Source: Ruminococcus bicirculans (ex Wegman et al. 2014) (GTDB lineage: Bacteria > Bacillota > Clostridia > Oscillospirales > Ruminococcaceae). From it: a DNA stretch of 64,000 nucleotides. The position numbers and the translations under genes were made by a program. Shown here one piece after another: positions 34,295-43,062 of this stretch. Below the pieces are notes generated by a model that was given only the letters and a program-made list of their open reading frames with translations, did no database searches and had not been told where the DNA came from. The stretch spans positions 1-64,000 of the forward strand of contig NZ_HF545617.1 in NCBI RefSeq assembly GCF_000723465.1. The letters run 5' to 3'. Numbering within the stretch: position 1 is the stretch's first letter; the number at the start of each line of letters is the position of its first letter.

Positions 34295-34954
34295 GTGGAC
34301 ATATTTTTAAGTCTGGCATTCACTATAATTTTTTCCTATCTTTTCGGAAGTCTTAATTCTGCCATAATCGTGTGCAGAGTTTTAAAGCATAAGGATATCC
34401 GTGATTACGGAAGCAACAACGCAGGTTTGACCAATGTTCTGAGAGTGTTCGGAAAAGGGCCTGCGGCGGCAACGCTGTTGTGCGACCTTGCAAAGGGCGT
34501 GCTTGCGGTAGTTATCTGCCGACTTGTGGTGACAAACAGTTTCGGCGTGACTTTTTTTCATGACGATAAATTTATCGGATATCTTGCGGGCTTTTTTGTA
34601 ATGCTTGGACATATTTTCCCGGTATTCTATGGTTTTCACGGTGGAAAGGGCGTTCTTATTGCGGCAACGACCCTTATCGCTATCGACCCGCTGACCTGTG
34701 CTTTCTCGGTGGCTGTTTTCGCTATCGTGCTTGCGGCAACAAAATATGTGTCTGTGGGTTCTATATGCGCCGCTATCGCATATCCTGTTTTTACGCCTAT
34801 CGTTCAGCTTTTTATCATCAAGGGCGACGGCGTTCTTGCAAATACTCTTATGGCAACGGCTATCGGTCTGCTTATCATTTATATGCACAGACCTAATATC
34901 AAACGCCTTATGAACGGCACCGAAAACAAATTCGGGAGCAAGAAAAAGGCGTAA
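34295..34954 (+). CDS. plsY: Glycerol-3-phosphate acyltransferase PlsY
   Basis: PlsY transfers acyl from acyl-phosphate to glycerol 3-phosphate, the first step of phospholipid synthesis. The 219-aa membrane protein has the three family motifs: FGSLNSA, GSNNAGLTNVLR, and GHIFPVFYGFHGGKG. It starts with GTG at 34295 after CTGGAGG. It lies 18 bases after der and 13 before gpsA, whose product makes its glycerol 3-phosphate substrate. Confidence 0.95.
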   Translation: MDIFLSLAFTIIFSYLFGSLNSAIIVCRVLKHKDIRDYGSNNAGLTNVLRVFGKGPAAATLLCDLAKGVLAVVICRLVVTNSFGVTFFHDDKFIGYLAGFFVMLGHIFPVFYGFHGGKGVLIAATTLIAIDPLTCAFSVAVFAIVLAATKYVSVGSICAAIAYPVFTPIVQLFIIKGDGVLANTLMATAIGLLIIYMHRPNIKRLMNGTENKFGSKKKA

Positions 34955-34967
34955 GGGAGGTTTTATT

Positions 34968-35972
34968 ATGGCAGATATTACTATACTCGGTTCAGGCGGA
35001 TTTGGTCTTGCACTGGCAATAATGTGCGACAATGCAGGGCATAAAGTAACAGTATGGTCAAAGTTTCAGGACGAGATAGATGCTATCAAGAGAACGGGCG
35101 AGCTTAAAGCAAAGCTCCCTGGCGTTCAGGTGAACAAGACTATCGAGCTTACAACGGATATAAGCTGTGTTAAGAATAAAGACATGGTGATACTTGGCAT
35201 ACCTTCACCTTTCCTCAGAGAGGTCTGCGAAAGCGTTGTGCCTTATCTTGAAAGCAGAACGATAGTTGTGAACACGGCAAAGGGTCTTGAGGGCGGAAGC
35301 CTTAAAACTATGTGCTGTGTGGCGAAAGAGTGCTTTCCGAACAATCATGTTGCGGTGCTTACCGGTCCGTCACACGCAGAGGAAGTGGCAAGAAAAGTTC
35401 CCACCACTGTTGTTACTGCTTCTGACGACAGGGAGGTTTCATATTATATACAGAACACTCTTTCTAACGATACGTTCAGAGTGTATGTTAATGATGACGT
35501 TATGGGCTGCGAGATAGGCGGTTCGCTGAAAAACGTCATTGCTTTGGCGGCAGGCGTTTGCGACGGCCTTGGACTTGGAGACAACACAAAGGCTGCACTT
35601 ATGACAAGGGGTATCAGAGAGATATCACGTCTTGGAGTTGCAATGGGCGCAAAGCTTGAAACCTTTGGTGGACTTAGCGGCATAGGCGACCTTATCGTTA
35701 CCTGCTGTTCAATGCACAGCAGAAACCGCCGTGCGGGTATCCTCATAGGCAAGGGAGTTACCCCTGAGGAGGCTGTAAGACAGGTCGGCACTGTTGAGGG
35801 CTATGTATGTACCAAAAACGCATGGGAGCTTTCAAAGAGAATGGGAATTGAAATGCCTATCACAGAACAGCTTGCAAAGGTGCTTTTTGAGGGTGAGCCT
35901 GCGGCTAACGCTATCAAAAATCTTATGGGCAGACCGAACAGAAATGAAACTGAGTCAACTTTTCTGAGTTAG
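34968..35972 (+). CDS. gpsA: Glycerol-3-phosphate dehydrogenase [NAD(P)+]
   Basis: GpsA reduces dihydroxyacetone phosphate to sn-glycerol 3-phosphate. At 334 aa it is the usual length. It has the N-terminal dinucleotide motif GSGGFGLALA, the catalytic-Lys block CEIGGSLKNVIALAAG, the GDLIVTCCSMHSRNRRAG region, and the GPSHAEEVA block. GGGAGG lies upstream. It follows plsY in the der operon and supplies its substrate. Confidence 0.97.
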   Translation: MADITILGSGGFGLALAIMCDNAGHKVTVWSKFQDEIDAIKRTGELKAKLPGVQVNKTIELTTDISCVKNKDMVILGIPSPFLREVCESVVPYLESRTIVVNTAKGLEGGSLKTMCCVAKECFPNNHVAVLTGPSHAEEVARKVPTTVVTASDDREVSYYIQNTLSNDTFRVYVNDDVMGCEIGGSLKNVIALAAGVCDGLGLGDNTKAALMTRGIREISRLGVAMGAKLETFGGLSGIGDLIVTCCSMHSRNRRAGILIGKGVTPEEAVRQVGTVEGYVCTKNAWELSKRMGIEMPITEQLAKVLFEGEPAANAIKNLMGRPNRNETESTFLS

Positions 35973-36001
35973 GAAAGCGACCGTTGAAAGGACGGATACA
36001 T

Positions 36002-36397
36002 ATGCTTAAAAGATACACTATCAAGACAGAACGCAGAGGGCTTTACAACATCACGAGCTATGTAAGGCAGGCTGTCACAGAATCAGGGGTGCAAAGCGGC
36101 ATTGCTGTGGTGTTCTGTCCCCACACCACGGCGGCGATAACCATAAATGAGAATGCCGACCCCGACGTAAAAACTGATCTTCTTTACGCTTTGGAGGAAA
36201 CATTTCCGAACAGACCGCAGTTCCGTCACGCTGAAGGAAACTCTGACGCTCATATGAAGTCAAGCTGTGTTGGTGCTTCGGAAACTGTTATCATCGACGA
36301 TAACGAGCTTCTTCTCGGCACTTGGCAGGGTATCTATTTCGCTGAGTTTGACGGACCGAGAACAAGAAACTTTTTTGTGAAGATAATAAAGGGCTGA
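36002..36397 (+). CDS. YjbQ family protein (UPF0047)
   Basis: This 131-aa protein matches the UPF0047/YjbQ family, small trimeric proteins with a metal-binding His cluster. Members have weak thiamine phosphate synthase activity in some reports, but their real role is uncertain. Blocks are FCPHTTAAITINENADPDV, HAEGNSDAHMKSS and GTWQGIYFAEFDGPR. The ATG at 36002 is chosen over an upstream TTG at 35984. It is the last gene of the der unit. Confidence 0.9.
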   Translation: MLKRYTIKTERRGLYNITSYVRQAVTESGVQSGIAVVFCPHTTAAITINENADPDVKTDLLYALEETFPNRPQFRHAEGNSDAHMKSSCVGASETVIIDDNELLLGTWQGIYFAEFDGPRTRNFFVKIIKG

Positions 36398-36414
36398 TTT
36401 TGGCGTTTTTCCTC

Positions 36415-36443
36415 TTTACAATCTGCTGAAAATATTGTATAAT
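36415..36443 (+). promoter_or_regulatory. Promoter of pyrH
   Basis: TTTACA (36415-36420), 17 bases, TATAAT (36438-36443). Confidence 0.83.
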
Positions 36444-36491
36444 TAATATGGATAATTCCAACGAAATATGTGTTAAGGAGTGCTTTGAAAT

Positions 36492-37196
36492 ATGGAACCT
36501 AAATATAAGAGAATATTGCTCAAATTAAGCGGTGAGGCTCTCGCAGGCGATAAGAAGATAGGTCTTGACTATGACGTTATCACATCATTTGGCAAGAGCA
36601 TAAAAAAATGTGTTGACGCCGGCGTTGAGGTAGGTATCGTTGTAGGCGGCGGCAATTTCTGGAGAGGCAGATCAAGCGGTGCAATGGACAGAACAAGAGC
36701 CGACCATATCGGTATGCTGGCAACTGCTATGAACGCACTTGCTGTTGCGGACGGCCTTGAGAACTGCGGTCTTGAAGTGAGAGTACAGACAGCTATTTCT
36801 ATGCCACAGGTGGCTGAGCCTTACATCAGAAACAAGGCTATGCGTCATTTTGAAAAGGGCAGAGTGGTTATCTTCGGCTGTGGCACTGGTAACCCGTTCT
36901 TCTCAACTGATACGGCTGCGGCACTGAGAGCGGCTGAGATAGAGGCTGACATATTCTTTAAGGCTACCATGGTAGACGGTGTTTATGACAAGGATCCTCA
37001 CAAGTATCCTGACGCTGTTAAGTATGACACACTTACATTTGCTGATATCCTTGCAAAGGGTCTGCAGGTAATGGACTCAACTGCTGCGGCAATGTGTAAG
37101 GACAACAATATCCCGATACTCGTTTTCGATCTTGCAAGACCTGACAATATCTATGACGCTTGCATGGGCGAAAATATAGGCACTCTCGTAAAATAA
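36492..37196 (+). CDS. pyrH: UMP kinase
   Basis: PyrH phosphorylates UMP to UDP in pyrimidine nucleotide synthesis. It is 234 aa. It carries the amino-acid-kinase fold blocks [12 protein letters not shown] at the N-terminus, [10 protein letters not shown] for phosphate binding and [17 protein letters not shown] for UMP and ATP contacts. It heads the conserved pyrH-frr-uppS-cdsA-dxr run; rpsB and tsf, which usually precede it, are not adjacent here. Confidence 0.97.
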   Translation: MEPKYKRILLKLSGEALAGDKKIGLDYDVITSFGKSIKKCVDAGVEVGIVVGGGNFWRGRSSGAMDRTRADHIGMLATAMNALAVADGLENCGLEVRVQTAISMPQVAEPYIRNKAMRHFEKGRVVIFGCGTGNPFFSTDTAAALRAAEIEADIFFKATMVDGVYDKDPHKYPDAVKYDTLTFADILAKGLQVMDSTAAAMCKDNNIPILVFDLARPDNIYDACMGENIGTLVK

Positions 37197-37226
37197 TAAA
37201 GATAATCAAGAAAGGATCGTTTGAAT

Positions 37227-37781
37227 ATGAAACAGATCAAGGAAAATGCTAAGACAAAAATGGAGAAATCCATAAACGTTATGCTTTCGGACTTTGCAGG
37301 CATCAGAGCAGGCAGAGCTAATCCGTCTGTACTCAACAAAGTCCAGGTAGAATATTATGGCGCAATGACTCCTGTTACACAGATGGCGGCGGTTTCTGTT
37401 GCTGAGGCAAGAGTGCTTGTTATACAGCCATGGGATAAGTCAACTCTCAAGCCTATCGAAAAGGCTATCCAGGCTTCTGATATCGGCATCAATCCACAGA
37501 ATGACGGCTCTGTTATAAGACTTACTTTCCCACAGCTCACTGAGGACAGACGTAAGGAGCTTGTTAAGGATATCAAGAAAATGGGCGAGGAGTGCAAGGT
37601 CGCTATCCGTTCTATCAGACGTGACGCAATGGAAAAGTTCAAGGCAATGAAGAAGAACAACGAGATCACAGAGGACGATCTTAAGGACTGCGAGGACGAG
37701 ATCCAGAAGCTTACTGACAGGTTCGTTAAGGAAGTTGACGGTCACGTTGCCGAAAAGGAAAAAGAGATACTCTCTATCTAA
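37227..37781 (+). CDS. frr: Ribosome recycling factor
   Basis: RRF splits post-termination ribosomes with EF-G. From the ATG at 37227 (GAAAGGATC upstream) it is 184 aa, the standard size. It has the family blocks DFAGIRAGRANPSVL, PWDKSTLKPIEKAI, LTEDRRKELVKDIKKMGEE and AIRSIRRDAMEK. It lies 30 bases after pyrH. uppS begins three bases after its stop. Confidence 0.97.
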   Translation: MKQIKENAKTKMEKSINVMLSDFAGIRAGRANPSVLNKVQVEYYGAMTPVTQMAAVSVAEARVLVIQPWDKSTLKPIEKAIQASDIGINPQNDGSVIRLTFPQLTEDRRKELVKDIKKMGEECKVAIRSIRRDAMEKFKAMKKNNEITEDDLKDCEDEIQKLTDRFVKEVDGHVAEKEKEILSI

Positions 37782-37784
37782 GCC

Positions 37785-38516
37785 ATGGCGAATAATGAGA
37801 AGATAAGCCTTGGAGAGAACGTGTCTGTGCCTGTTCATGTGGGCGTTATAATGGACGGCAACGGCAGGTGGGCGAAAAAGAGAGGCTTGCCCCGAAAGTT
37901 CGGACACAGAGAGGGCGCAAAGACCTTTCGTGCCATAACAAGACACGCCAAGGCGCTTGGAATACAGTATATAACTTACTATGCGTTTTCTACCGAGAAC
38001 TGGAAAAGACCTAAGGACGAGGTAGACGCAATTATGGATCTTTTTGAAAAGTATCTTGACGAGGTCAGGGACTTTATCGAGGAGAATATCAGGGTGCGCT
38101 TTATAGGCGACAGAACAAGGCTCAGCGAAAATCTGCAAAGGAAAATGGCTTCCGTTGAGGAGGACTCAAAGGACTTTGACTCTATGACCCTTGTGCTTGC
38201 TATCAACTACGGCGGCAGGGACGAGATTTGCCATGCGGCTAAGACATTGGCTCAGCAGGTGAAAGAAGGCAAGCTGGAGCCTGAGGATATCACAATGGAT
38301 ATGATAGAGAGAAATCTCTACACTGAGGAGATACCTCCTGTTGACCTTGTTATAAGACCTAGCGGAGAGCAAAGATTGTCAAACTTTATGATATGGCAGG
38401 CGGCTTACGCGGAGTTCTATTACACAAATATCCTATGGCCTGACTTCAAAGGCAGCGACCTTGACAAGGCTGTTATCGCATACAGCGAAAGAAACAGAAG
38501 ATTTGGAGGGGTGTAA
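37785..38516 (+). CDS. uppS: Isoprenyl (undecaprenyl) diphosphate synthase
   Basis: UppS makes the C55 lipid carrier for peptidoglycan. The 243-aa cis-prenyltransferase has the active-site MDGNGRWAKKRGLPRKFGHR block, with the catalytic Asp and phosphate-binding Arg, TYYAFSTENWKRP, and LVIRPSGEQRLSNFM near the C-terminus. It lies three bases after frr and four before cdsA, in the order usual for Firmicutes. Confidence 0.96.
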   Translation: MANNEKISLGENVSVPVHVGVIMDGNGRWAKKRGLPRKFGHREGAKTFRAITRHAKALGIQYITYYAFSTENWKRPKDEVDAIMDLFEKYLDEVRDFIEENIRVRFIGDRTRLSENLQRKMASVEEDSKDFDSMTLVLAINYGGRDEICHAAKTLAQQVKEGKLEPEDITMDMIERNLYTEEIPPVDLVIRPSGEQRLSNFMIWQAAYAEFYYTNILWPDFKGSDLDKAVIAYSERNRRFGGV

Positions 38517-38519
38517 AAA

Positions 38520-39350
38520 ATGTCTACCCGTATTAAATCTGCGGCAGTTGCCATTGTTATCGCAGTGATACTGCTTATCGCACACGGAACGTTCCTGTTC
38601 AACATTGCGGTGGGCGCAATTTCTGCACTTGCAATATATGAGATATTCAGGGCGACAAAAATGACAGAGCATAAGTATCAGACCATTGCCTGCTGTGCGT
38701 TTGCCTTTGTGGACGCTTTCATGCCTGTGTTCTACAGACACGGCTGGCTGTACTTTTTCAGCTACAAGCTTTATATGGGGCTTTTCGTTATAGCAATGTG
38801 TCTGCTTTATCTTAAAGAGCATACAAAATTCCAGTATACAGAGTTTTTCTTCATGCTGGGCGTGGGCATACTTCTGCCGTATTCATTCTCAACTTTGGTC
38901 ACAATGGCAGGCTTGGGCGGCAAGGGCGTGTTTATGATAGTTCTTACTCTTGCAGCGGCTTGGCTGGCTGACAGCGGTGCTTATTTTGCAGGAACTTTCT
39001 TCGGCAAAACAAAGCTTTGCCCTGAGATAAGCCCTAAGAAAACTGTGGAGGGCCTTATAGGCGGCGTTATCTCAAATGGTATTCTTATGCTTATAATAAG
39101 CCTGTTCTATCAGTTCGTGCTTAAAGGCGAGCCTATCCATTATCTTGGTGTTCTAATCGCAGGTATGCTTGCGGCTCTTATTGGACTTGTGGGCGACCTT
39201 ACAGCTTCGGTGATAAAAAGACAGACAGGTATAAAGGACTATGGCAACATAATGCCGGGTCACGGTGGAATAATGGATCGCTTTGACAGCGTTCTGCTCG
39301 TTGCACCTTTTATGTACTATATGTTCACACAGGGGCTTATACTTAAATAG
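38520..39350 (+). CDS. cdsA: Phosphatidate cytidylyltransferase
   Basis: CdsA makes CDP-diacylglycerol, the branch point of phospholipid synthesis. The 276-aa protein has eight or so membrane segments. Its C-terminal family signature, SVIKRQTGIKDYGNIMPGHG then GIMDRFDS, is complete. It follows uppS closely. A possible weak terminator-like GGGG..CCCC hairpin lies after the stop (39366-39394). Confidence 0.96.
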   Translation: MSTRIKSAAVAIVIAVILLIAHGTFLFNIAVGAISALAIYEIFRATKMTEHKYQTIACCAFAFVDAFMPVFYRHGWLYFFSYKLYMGLFVIAMCLLYLKEHTKFQYTEFFFMLGVGILLPYSFSTLVTMAGLGGKGVFMIVLTLAAAWLADSGAYFAGTFFGKTKLCPEISPKKTVEGLIGGVISNGILMLIISLFYQFVLKGEPIHYLGVLIAGMLAALIGLVGDLTASVIKRQTGIKDYGNIMPGHGGIMDRFDSVLLVAPFMYYMFTQGLILK

Positions 39351-39474
39351 AAAATTATGACTTTTAGGGGCAGGCTTAGGCTTACCCCTTTTAAGCGTTA
39401 TTAAGGCAACACCGCTTGCAAACCATCTTTATGCGGAATTGCCTGAATTTATTTTATATGATGAGGGACAATAA

Positions 39475-40620
39475 ATGAAAACAATGACCATACTCGGTTC
39501 AACGGGTTCTATAGGCACGCAGGCATTAGAAGTGGCTGCAAAGCATAATATTAAAGTAAAGGCGCTTGCGGCAAATTCTGACGTTGAAAAGCTTGCGGCT
39601 CAGTCAAAAGAGCTTATGCCTGAGCGTGTGTGTATCTACCGTGAGGACAAAAAGGCAGAGCTTGAAAAGCTTCTCAGTGGCACTGGCATAAAAATATCCA
39701 CAGGCATGGATGGACTTAAAGAGATAGCAAGAATGGACGGTGTCGATATCATGCTCAACTCAGTCGTTGGCATGGTGGGTCTTGTGCCAACCCTTACGGC
39801 TATCGAAAAAGGCACTGACATTGCCCTTGCAAATAAGGAAACACTTGTGGCAGGCGGTGAGCTTGTTATAAAGGCGGCTGCTGAAAAGGGAGTGAAGATA
39901 TATCCTGTTGACAGCGAACATTCGGCTATCTTTCAGTGCCTGCAGGGAAACGAGGGCAACAAGCTCAAAGGGATAATCCTTACTGCTTCGGGCGGACCAT
40001 TCTTCGGCAAAACAAAGTCTGACCTAGAGGGCGTGACAGTTGAGCAGGCTTTAAACCACCCTAATTGGTCAATGGGCAGAAAGATAACCATTGACTCTGC
40101 TACGCTTATGAACAAGGGTCTTGAATTTATCGAAGCAATGTGGCTTTTCAAGCTCAGACCTGAGCAAATAGAGATAGTTGTCCATAGACAGAGCGTTGTA
40201 CATTCAGCGGTGGAGTATGAGGATAATTCTGTTATCGCTCAGCTTGGCGTGCCTGATATGAAAATACCCATACAGTATGCTCTGCTTTATCCTGAAAGAG
40301 TGGAATGTGATGTGAAAAAGCTGTCCCTTACAGACTATGGAAAGCTCACTTTCGAGAAGCCTGACTATGATACGTTCGATTGTCTTAGGGCTTGTATAAA
40401 GGCTGTCACTATCGGTGGAAATCTTCCTGCGGCAGTGAATGGAGCGAATGAGGAAGCCGTTGCGGCTTTTCTTGACGGCAGGATAGATTTTCTTGACATT
40501 GGTAGAATAGTAATGAGCGTTTGCGACAGCACCCCACGAAAAGAGATAAAATGTGTGGAAGATGTGCTGGAAGCGGATAGAAAGGCTAGGGAGAGAGCGA
40601 AGGAGCTTATCGGAGCTTAG
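39475..40620 (+). CDS. dxr: 1-deoxy-D-xylulose 5-phosphate reductoisomerase
   Basis: Dxr converts DXP to MEP, the committed step of the non-mevalonate isoprenoid pathway whose later enzyme IspG is encoded downstream. It is 381 aa. It has the NADPH-binding TILGSTGSIGTQALEV at the N-terminus, ANKETLVAGGELV, PVDSEHSAIFQCLQG with metal-binding acids, and the ASGGPFFGKT / NHPNWSMGRKITIDSATLMN loop. It ends in a GAGC sequence that merges into repeat R7 right at the stop. Confidence 0.97.
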   Translation: MKTMTILGSTGSIGTQALEVAAKHNIKVKALAANSDVEKLAAQSKELMPERVCIYREDKKAELEKLLSGTGIKISTGMDGLKEIARMDGVDIMLNSVVGMVGLVPTLTAIEKGTDIALANKETLVAGGELVIKAAAEKGVKIYPVDSEHSAIFQCLQGNEGNKLKGIILTASGGPFFGKTKSDLEGVTVEQALNHPNWSMGRKITIDSATLMNKGLEFIEAMWLFKLRPEQIEIVVHRQSVVHSAVEYEDNSVIAQLGVPDMKIPIQYALLYPERVECDVKKLSLTDYGKLTFEKPDYDTFDCLRACIKAVTIGGNLPAAVNGANEEAVAAFLDGRIDFLDIGRIVMSVCDSTPRKEIKCVEDVLEADRKARERAKELIGA

Positions 40621-40876
40621 TGAGGAGCGGCTTTTAAGTGAGGAGTGAGGAATGGCAAAGCCATACCGAGCAAAGCGATTTTGCGGCAACATAAACTATC
40701 CCGAATATTTGTAGGGGCTGGCGCCCTCGACAGCCCGCTCGGAGGAGCGAGGTTTGAATTATCCAGAGCTTATGTAGAAAACATTATGTGGATAACACAA
40801 ATGAGATTGTAGACGAAATGTCGGAGGGGTCGGGACGTCGGATTTATGCAAAGCAGAAATTACGCCGCTCCCCTAC
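40620..40876. repeat. Repeat cluster R7 between dxr and rseP
   Basis: GTGAGGAGCGGC and GTGAGGAGTGAGGAATGGCA at the dxr stop, the CCATACCGAGC tail, then the GTAGGGGCTGGCGCCCTCGA module (40711-40737). A split inverse module, GGGACGTCGG..GCTCCCCTAC (40832-40876), follows. No gene lies here. It interrupts a gene block usually contiguous in Firmicutes. Confidence 0.7.
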
Positions 40877-40939
40877 AGAAAATAAATTACAACAGCATTA
40901 GTAAATCAAACGCACAGAGTGTTCATGCGAGGTAAAAAA

Positions 40940-41980
40940 ATGAGTATATTATTTGCAATATTGATCTTTGAAGCTATCATAATAATACACGAGCTTGGTC
41001 ACTTTATTGCGGCGAAAGCCAGCGGAGTAAAGGTCAACGAGTTCGCTATTGGCATGGGTCCTGCCATTATCAAAAAGAAAAAGGGCGATACCCTTTACGC
41101 TTGGCGTGTGTTTCCCATAGGTGGCTATTGTGCCATGGAGGGCGAGGATAACGGAAGCGAGGACGGCGGTGCGTTTTGTAATAAAAGCCTGCCAAAAAGA
41201 ATGCTTATCGTGGTGGCAGGCGTTATAATGAATCTTGTGCTTGGATATATTACCCTTTGTATCAGCACCGCAAGGTCTGACGGTATCGCAACCACCACTA
41301 TATCGTGGTTTGAGGATAACGCTATGTCCCAATCGACCGGCTTGCAGATAGGCGACGAGATAATCGAGGTCAACGGCATGAGGATTTTCACTACTATGGA
41401 TATGTCCTATCAGTTTGGAAACGATGAGGACGGCAAGTTCGATATGGTGGTGAAGCGTGACGGAAAAAAAGTGGAGCTTAAAGACGTCACCTTTGCAACG
41501 AACGATAATACCATGCACATTGATTTCAAGGTCGCACCAAAAGCTGTGACCGTCGGCTCTGTGATAACTCAGTCTTTTAAGCAGGGCTGTACTGACGGCA
41601 GACTTATCTATATCTCATTTGCAGACCTTATAAGAGGAAAGTATTCCATAAAAGACCTCAGCGGTCCTGTGGGTATCGTTGATACTATCGACAATGTTAT
41701 CGACAGTGAAAGGGACAGCCAGTCAGGCAAGATAGACTGGTCGTCACTTATTGACACAATGTTGTCGCTGGGTGCGTTCATGACCATAAATATCGGCATT
41801 TTCAATCTCTTGCCATTGCCTGCACTTGACGGCGGAAGACTTTTGTTTCTTATTATCGAAGCGGTACGCCGTAAGCCTGTCAAGCCTGAGCATGAGGGAA
41901 TGGTACACGCTATCGGTATGGCGGCTCTGTTGCTTCTTATGGTAGTGGTGACAGTGAGCGATATCATCAAGCTTGTTTAA
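40940..41980 (+). CDS. rseP: Site-2 intramembrane metalloprotease RseP
   Basis: RseP/RasP cleaves transmembrane segments of anti-sigma factors and leftover signal peptides. From the ATG at 40940 (GAGG upstream) it is 346 aa. The zinc site HELGH is at residues 17-21 in the first membrane helix. A PDZ domain spans about 115-200, and the second metal-binding block NLLPLPALDGGRLLF is near the end. It lies 14 bases before ispG, the usual order. Confidence 0.95.
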   Translation: MSILFAILIFEAIIIIHELGHFIAAKASGVKVNEFAIGMGPAIIKKKKGDTLYAWRVFPIGGYCAMEGEDNGSEDGGAFCNKSLPKRMLIVVAGVIMNLVLGYITLCISTARSDGIATTTISWFEDNAMSQSTGLQIGDEIIEVNGMRIFTTMDMSYQFGNDEDGKFDMVVKRDGKKVELKDVTFATNDNTMHIDFKVAPKAVTVGSVITQSFKQGCTDGRLIYISFADLIRGKYSIKDLSGPVGIVDTIDNVIDSERDSQSGKIDWSSLIDTMLSLGAFMTINIGIFNLLPLPALDGGRLLFLIIEAVRRKPVKPEHEGMVHAIGMAALLLLMVVVTVSDIIKLV

Positions 41981-41994
41981 AGGAGGAACTGTTT

Positions 41995-43047
41995 ATGTCA
42001 GGTGAAAATAAGAGAAACGTAAGACCTGTCAAGGTGGGGGGACTTGTCCTTGACGGCAAAAAGATATATATTCAATCAATGCTCAATGTGCCGTCTACGG
42101 ACATAGAAGGCTCTGTTAAGCAGGCTGTGGAGCTTGAAAAAGCTGGCTGTGAAATAGTAAGAGCGGCTATACCAAACATGGAAGCCGTTAAGCTTATCCC
42201 TGCTATCAAAGAGAAGATCTCTATCCCTCTTGTGGCGGATATCCACTTTGACTATCGCCTTGCCATTGCGGCGGCGGAAGTTGGTATCGACAAGATAAGG
42301 ATTAACCCCGGAAATATCGGCTCTATGGATAGGGTAAAAGCGGTGGTTAAAGCCTGTCGTGAAAGAAATATCCCTATCAGGATAGGTGTGAATGGCGGCT
42401 CTCTGGAAAAGGAGTTGCTTGCGAAATACGGTTCGCCAACTGCGGAGGCTCTTGTGGAAAGCGCAATGGGTCATGTGAGAATTTTGGAGCAGTGCGACTT
42501 TGAGGATATCGTTATTTCTATAAAGTCATCAGACGTGCCGACTATGATAAAGGCATACAGACTGTGTGCACAGACCTGTAATTATCCTCTGCACCTTGGA
42601 GTAACTGAGGCTGGCACCGAGAGAATGGGTCTTATAAAATCATCTATCGGTATAGGTTCGCTTCTGTGCGACGGCATAGGCGAAACTATAAGAGTTTCAC
42701 TTACAGACGAGCCTGTAAAAGAGATATACGCCGCAAAGGATATTTTAAAGGCTATCGGCAAGAGTGGCGGAGTAAGGATAGTTTCCTGCCCTACCTGCGG
42801 AAGAACTAGGATAGACCTTATAGGTCTTGCCAAAAAGGTTGAGGAGGCCACCAAGGATATAGACAAGGATATCAAGATAGCCGTTATGGGCTGTGTTGTG
42901 AACGGCATAGGCGAGTCGGGCAACGCTGATATCGGCATTGCAGGCGGTGACGGCTGTGCGGTGATATTCAGCCACGGTGAAAAGCTCAGAAAGGTATCAG
43001 AGGAGGAGGCTTTGCCTGCGCTTCTGGCGGAAATAGAAAAACTTTAA
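41995..43047 (+). CDS. ispG: 4-hydroxy-3-methylbut-2-enyl diphosphate synthase
   Basis: IspG is a 4Fe-4S enzyme that makes HMBPP from MEcPP in isoprenoid synthesis. It is 350 aa, the short bacterial form. It has IQSMLNVPSTDI near the start, DIHFDYRLAIAA, and cluster ligands in SCPTCGRTRIDL and VMGCVVNGIGE. AAAGGAGGA lies upstream. It is followed 15 bases later by polC. Confidence 0.97.
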   Translation: MSGENKRNVRPVKVGGLVLDGKKIYIQSMLNVPSTDIEGSVKQAVELEKAGCEIVRAAIPNMEAVKLIPAIKEKISIPLVADIHFDYRLAIAAAEVGIDKIRINPGNIGSMDRVKAVVKACRERNIPIRIGVNGGSLEKELLAKYGSPTAEALVESAMGHVRILEQCDFEDIVISIKSSDVPTMIKAYRLCAQTCNYPLHLGVTEAGTERMGLIKSSIGIGSLLCDGIGETIRVSLTDEPVKEIYAAKDILKAIGKSGGVRIVSCPTCGRTRIDLIGLAKKVEEATKDIDKDIKIAVMGCVVNGIGESGNADIGIAGGDGCAVIFSHGEKLRKVSEEEALPALLAEIEKL

Positions 43048-43062
43048 AAGGATATACCATAA

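Noticed and set aside
34382-35032. 216-aa minus-strand ORF over plsY and gpsA
   Set aside because: Antisense to two conserved genes; composition matches a reverse-frame shadow.
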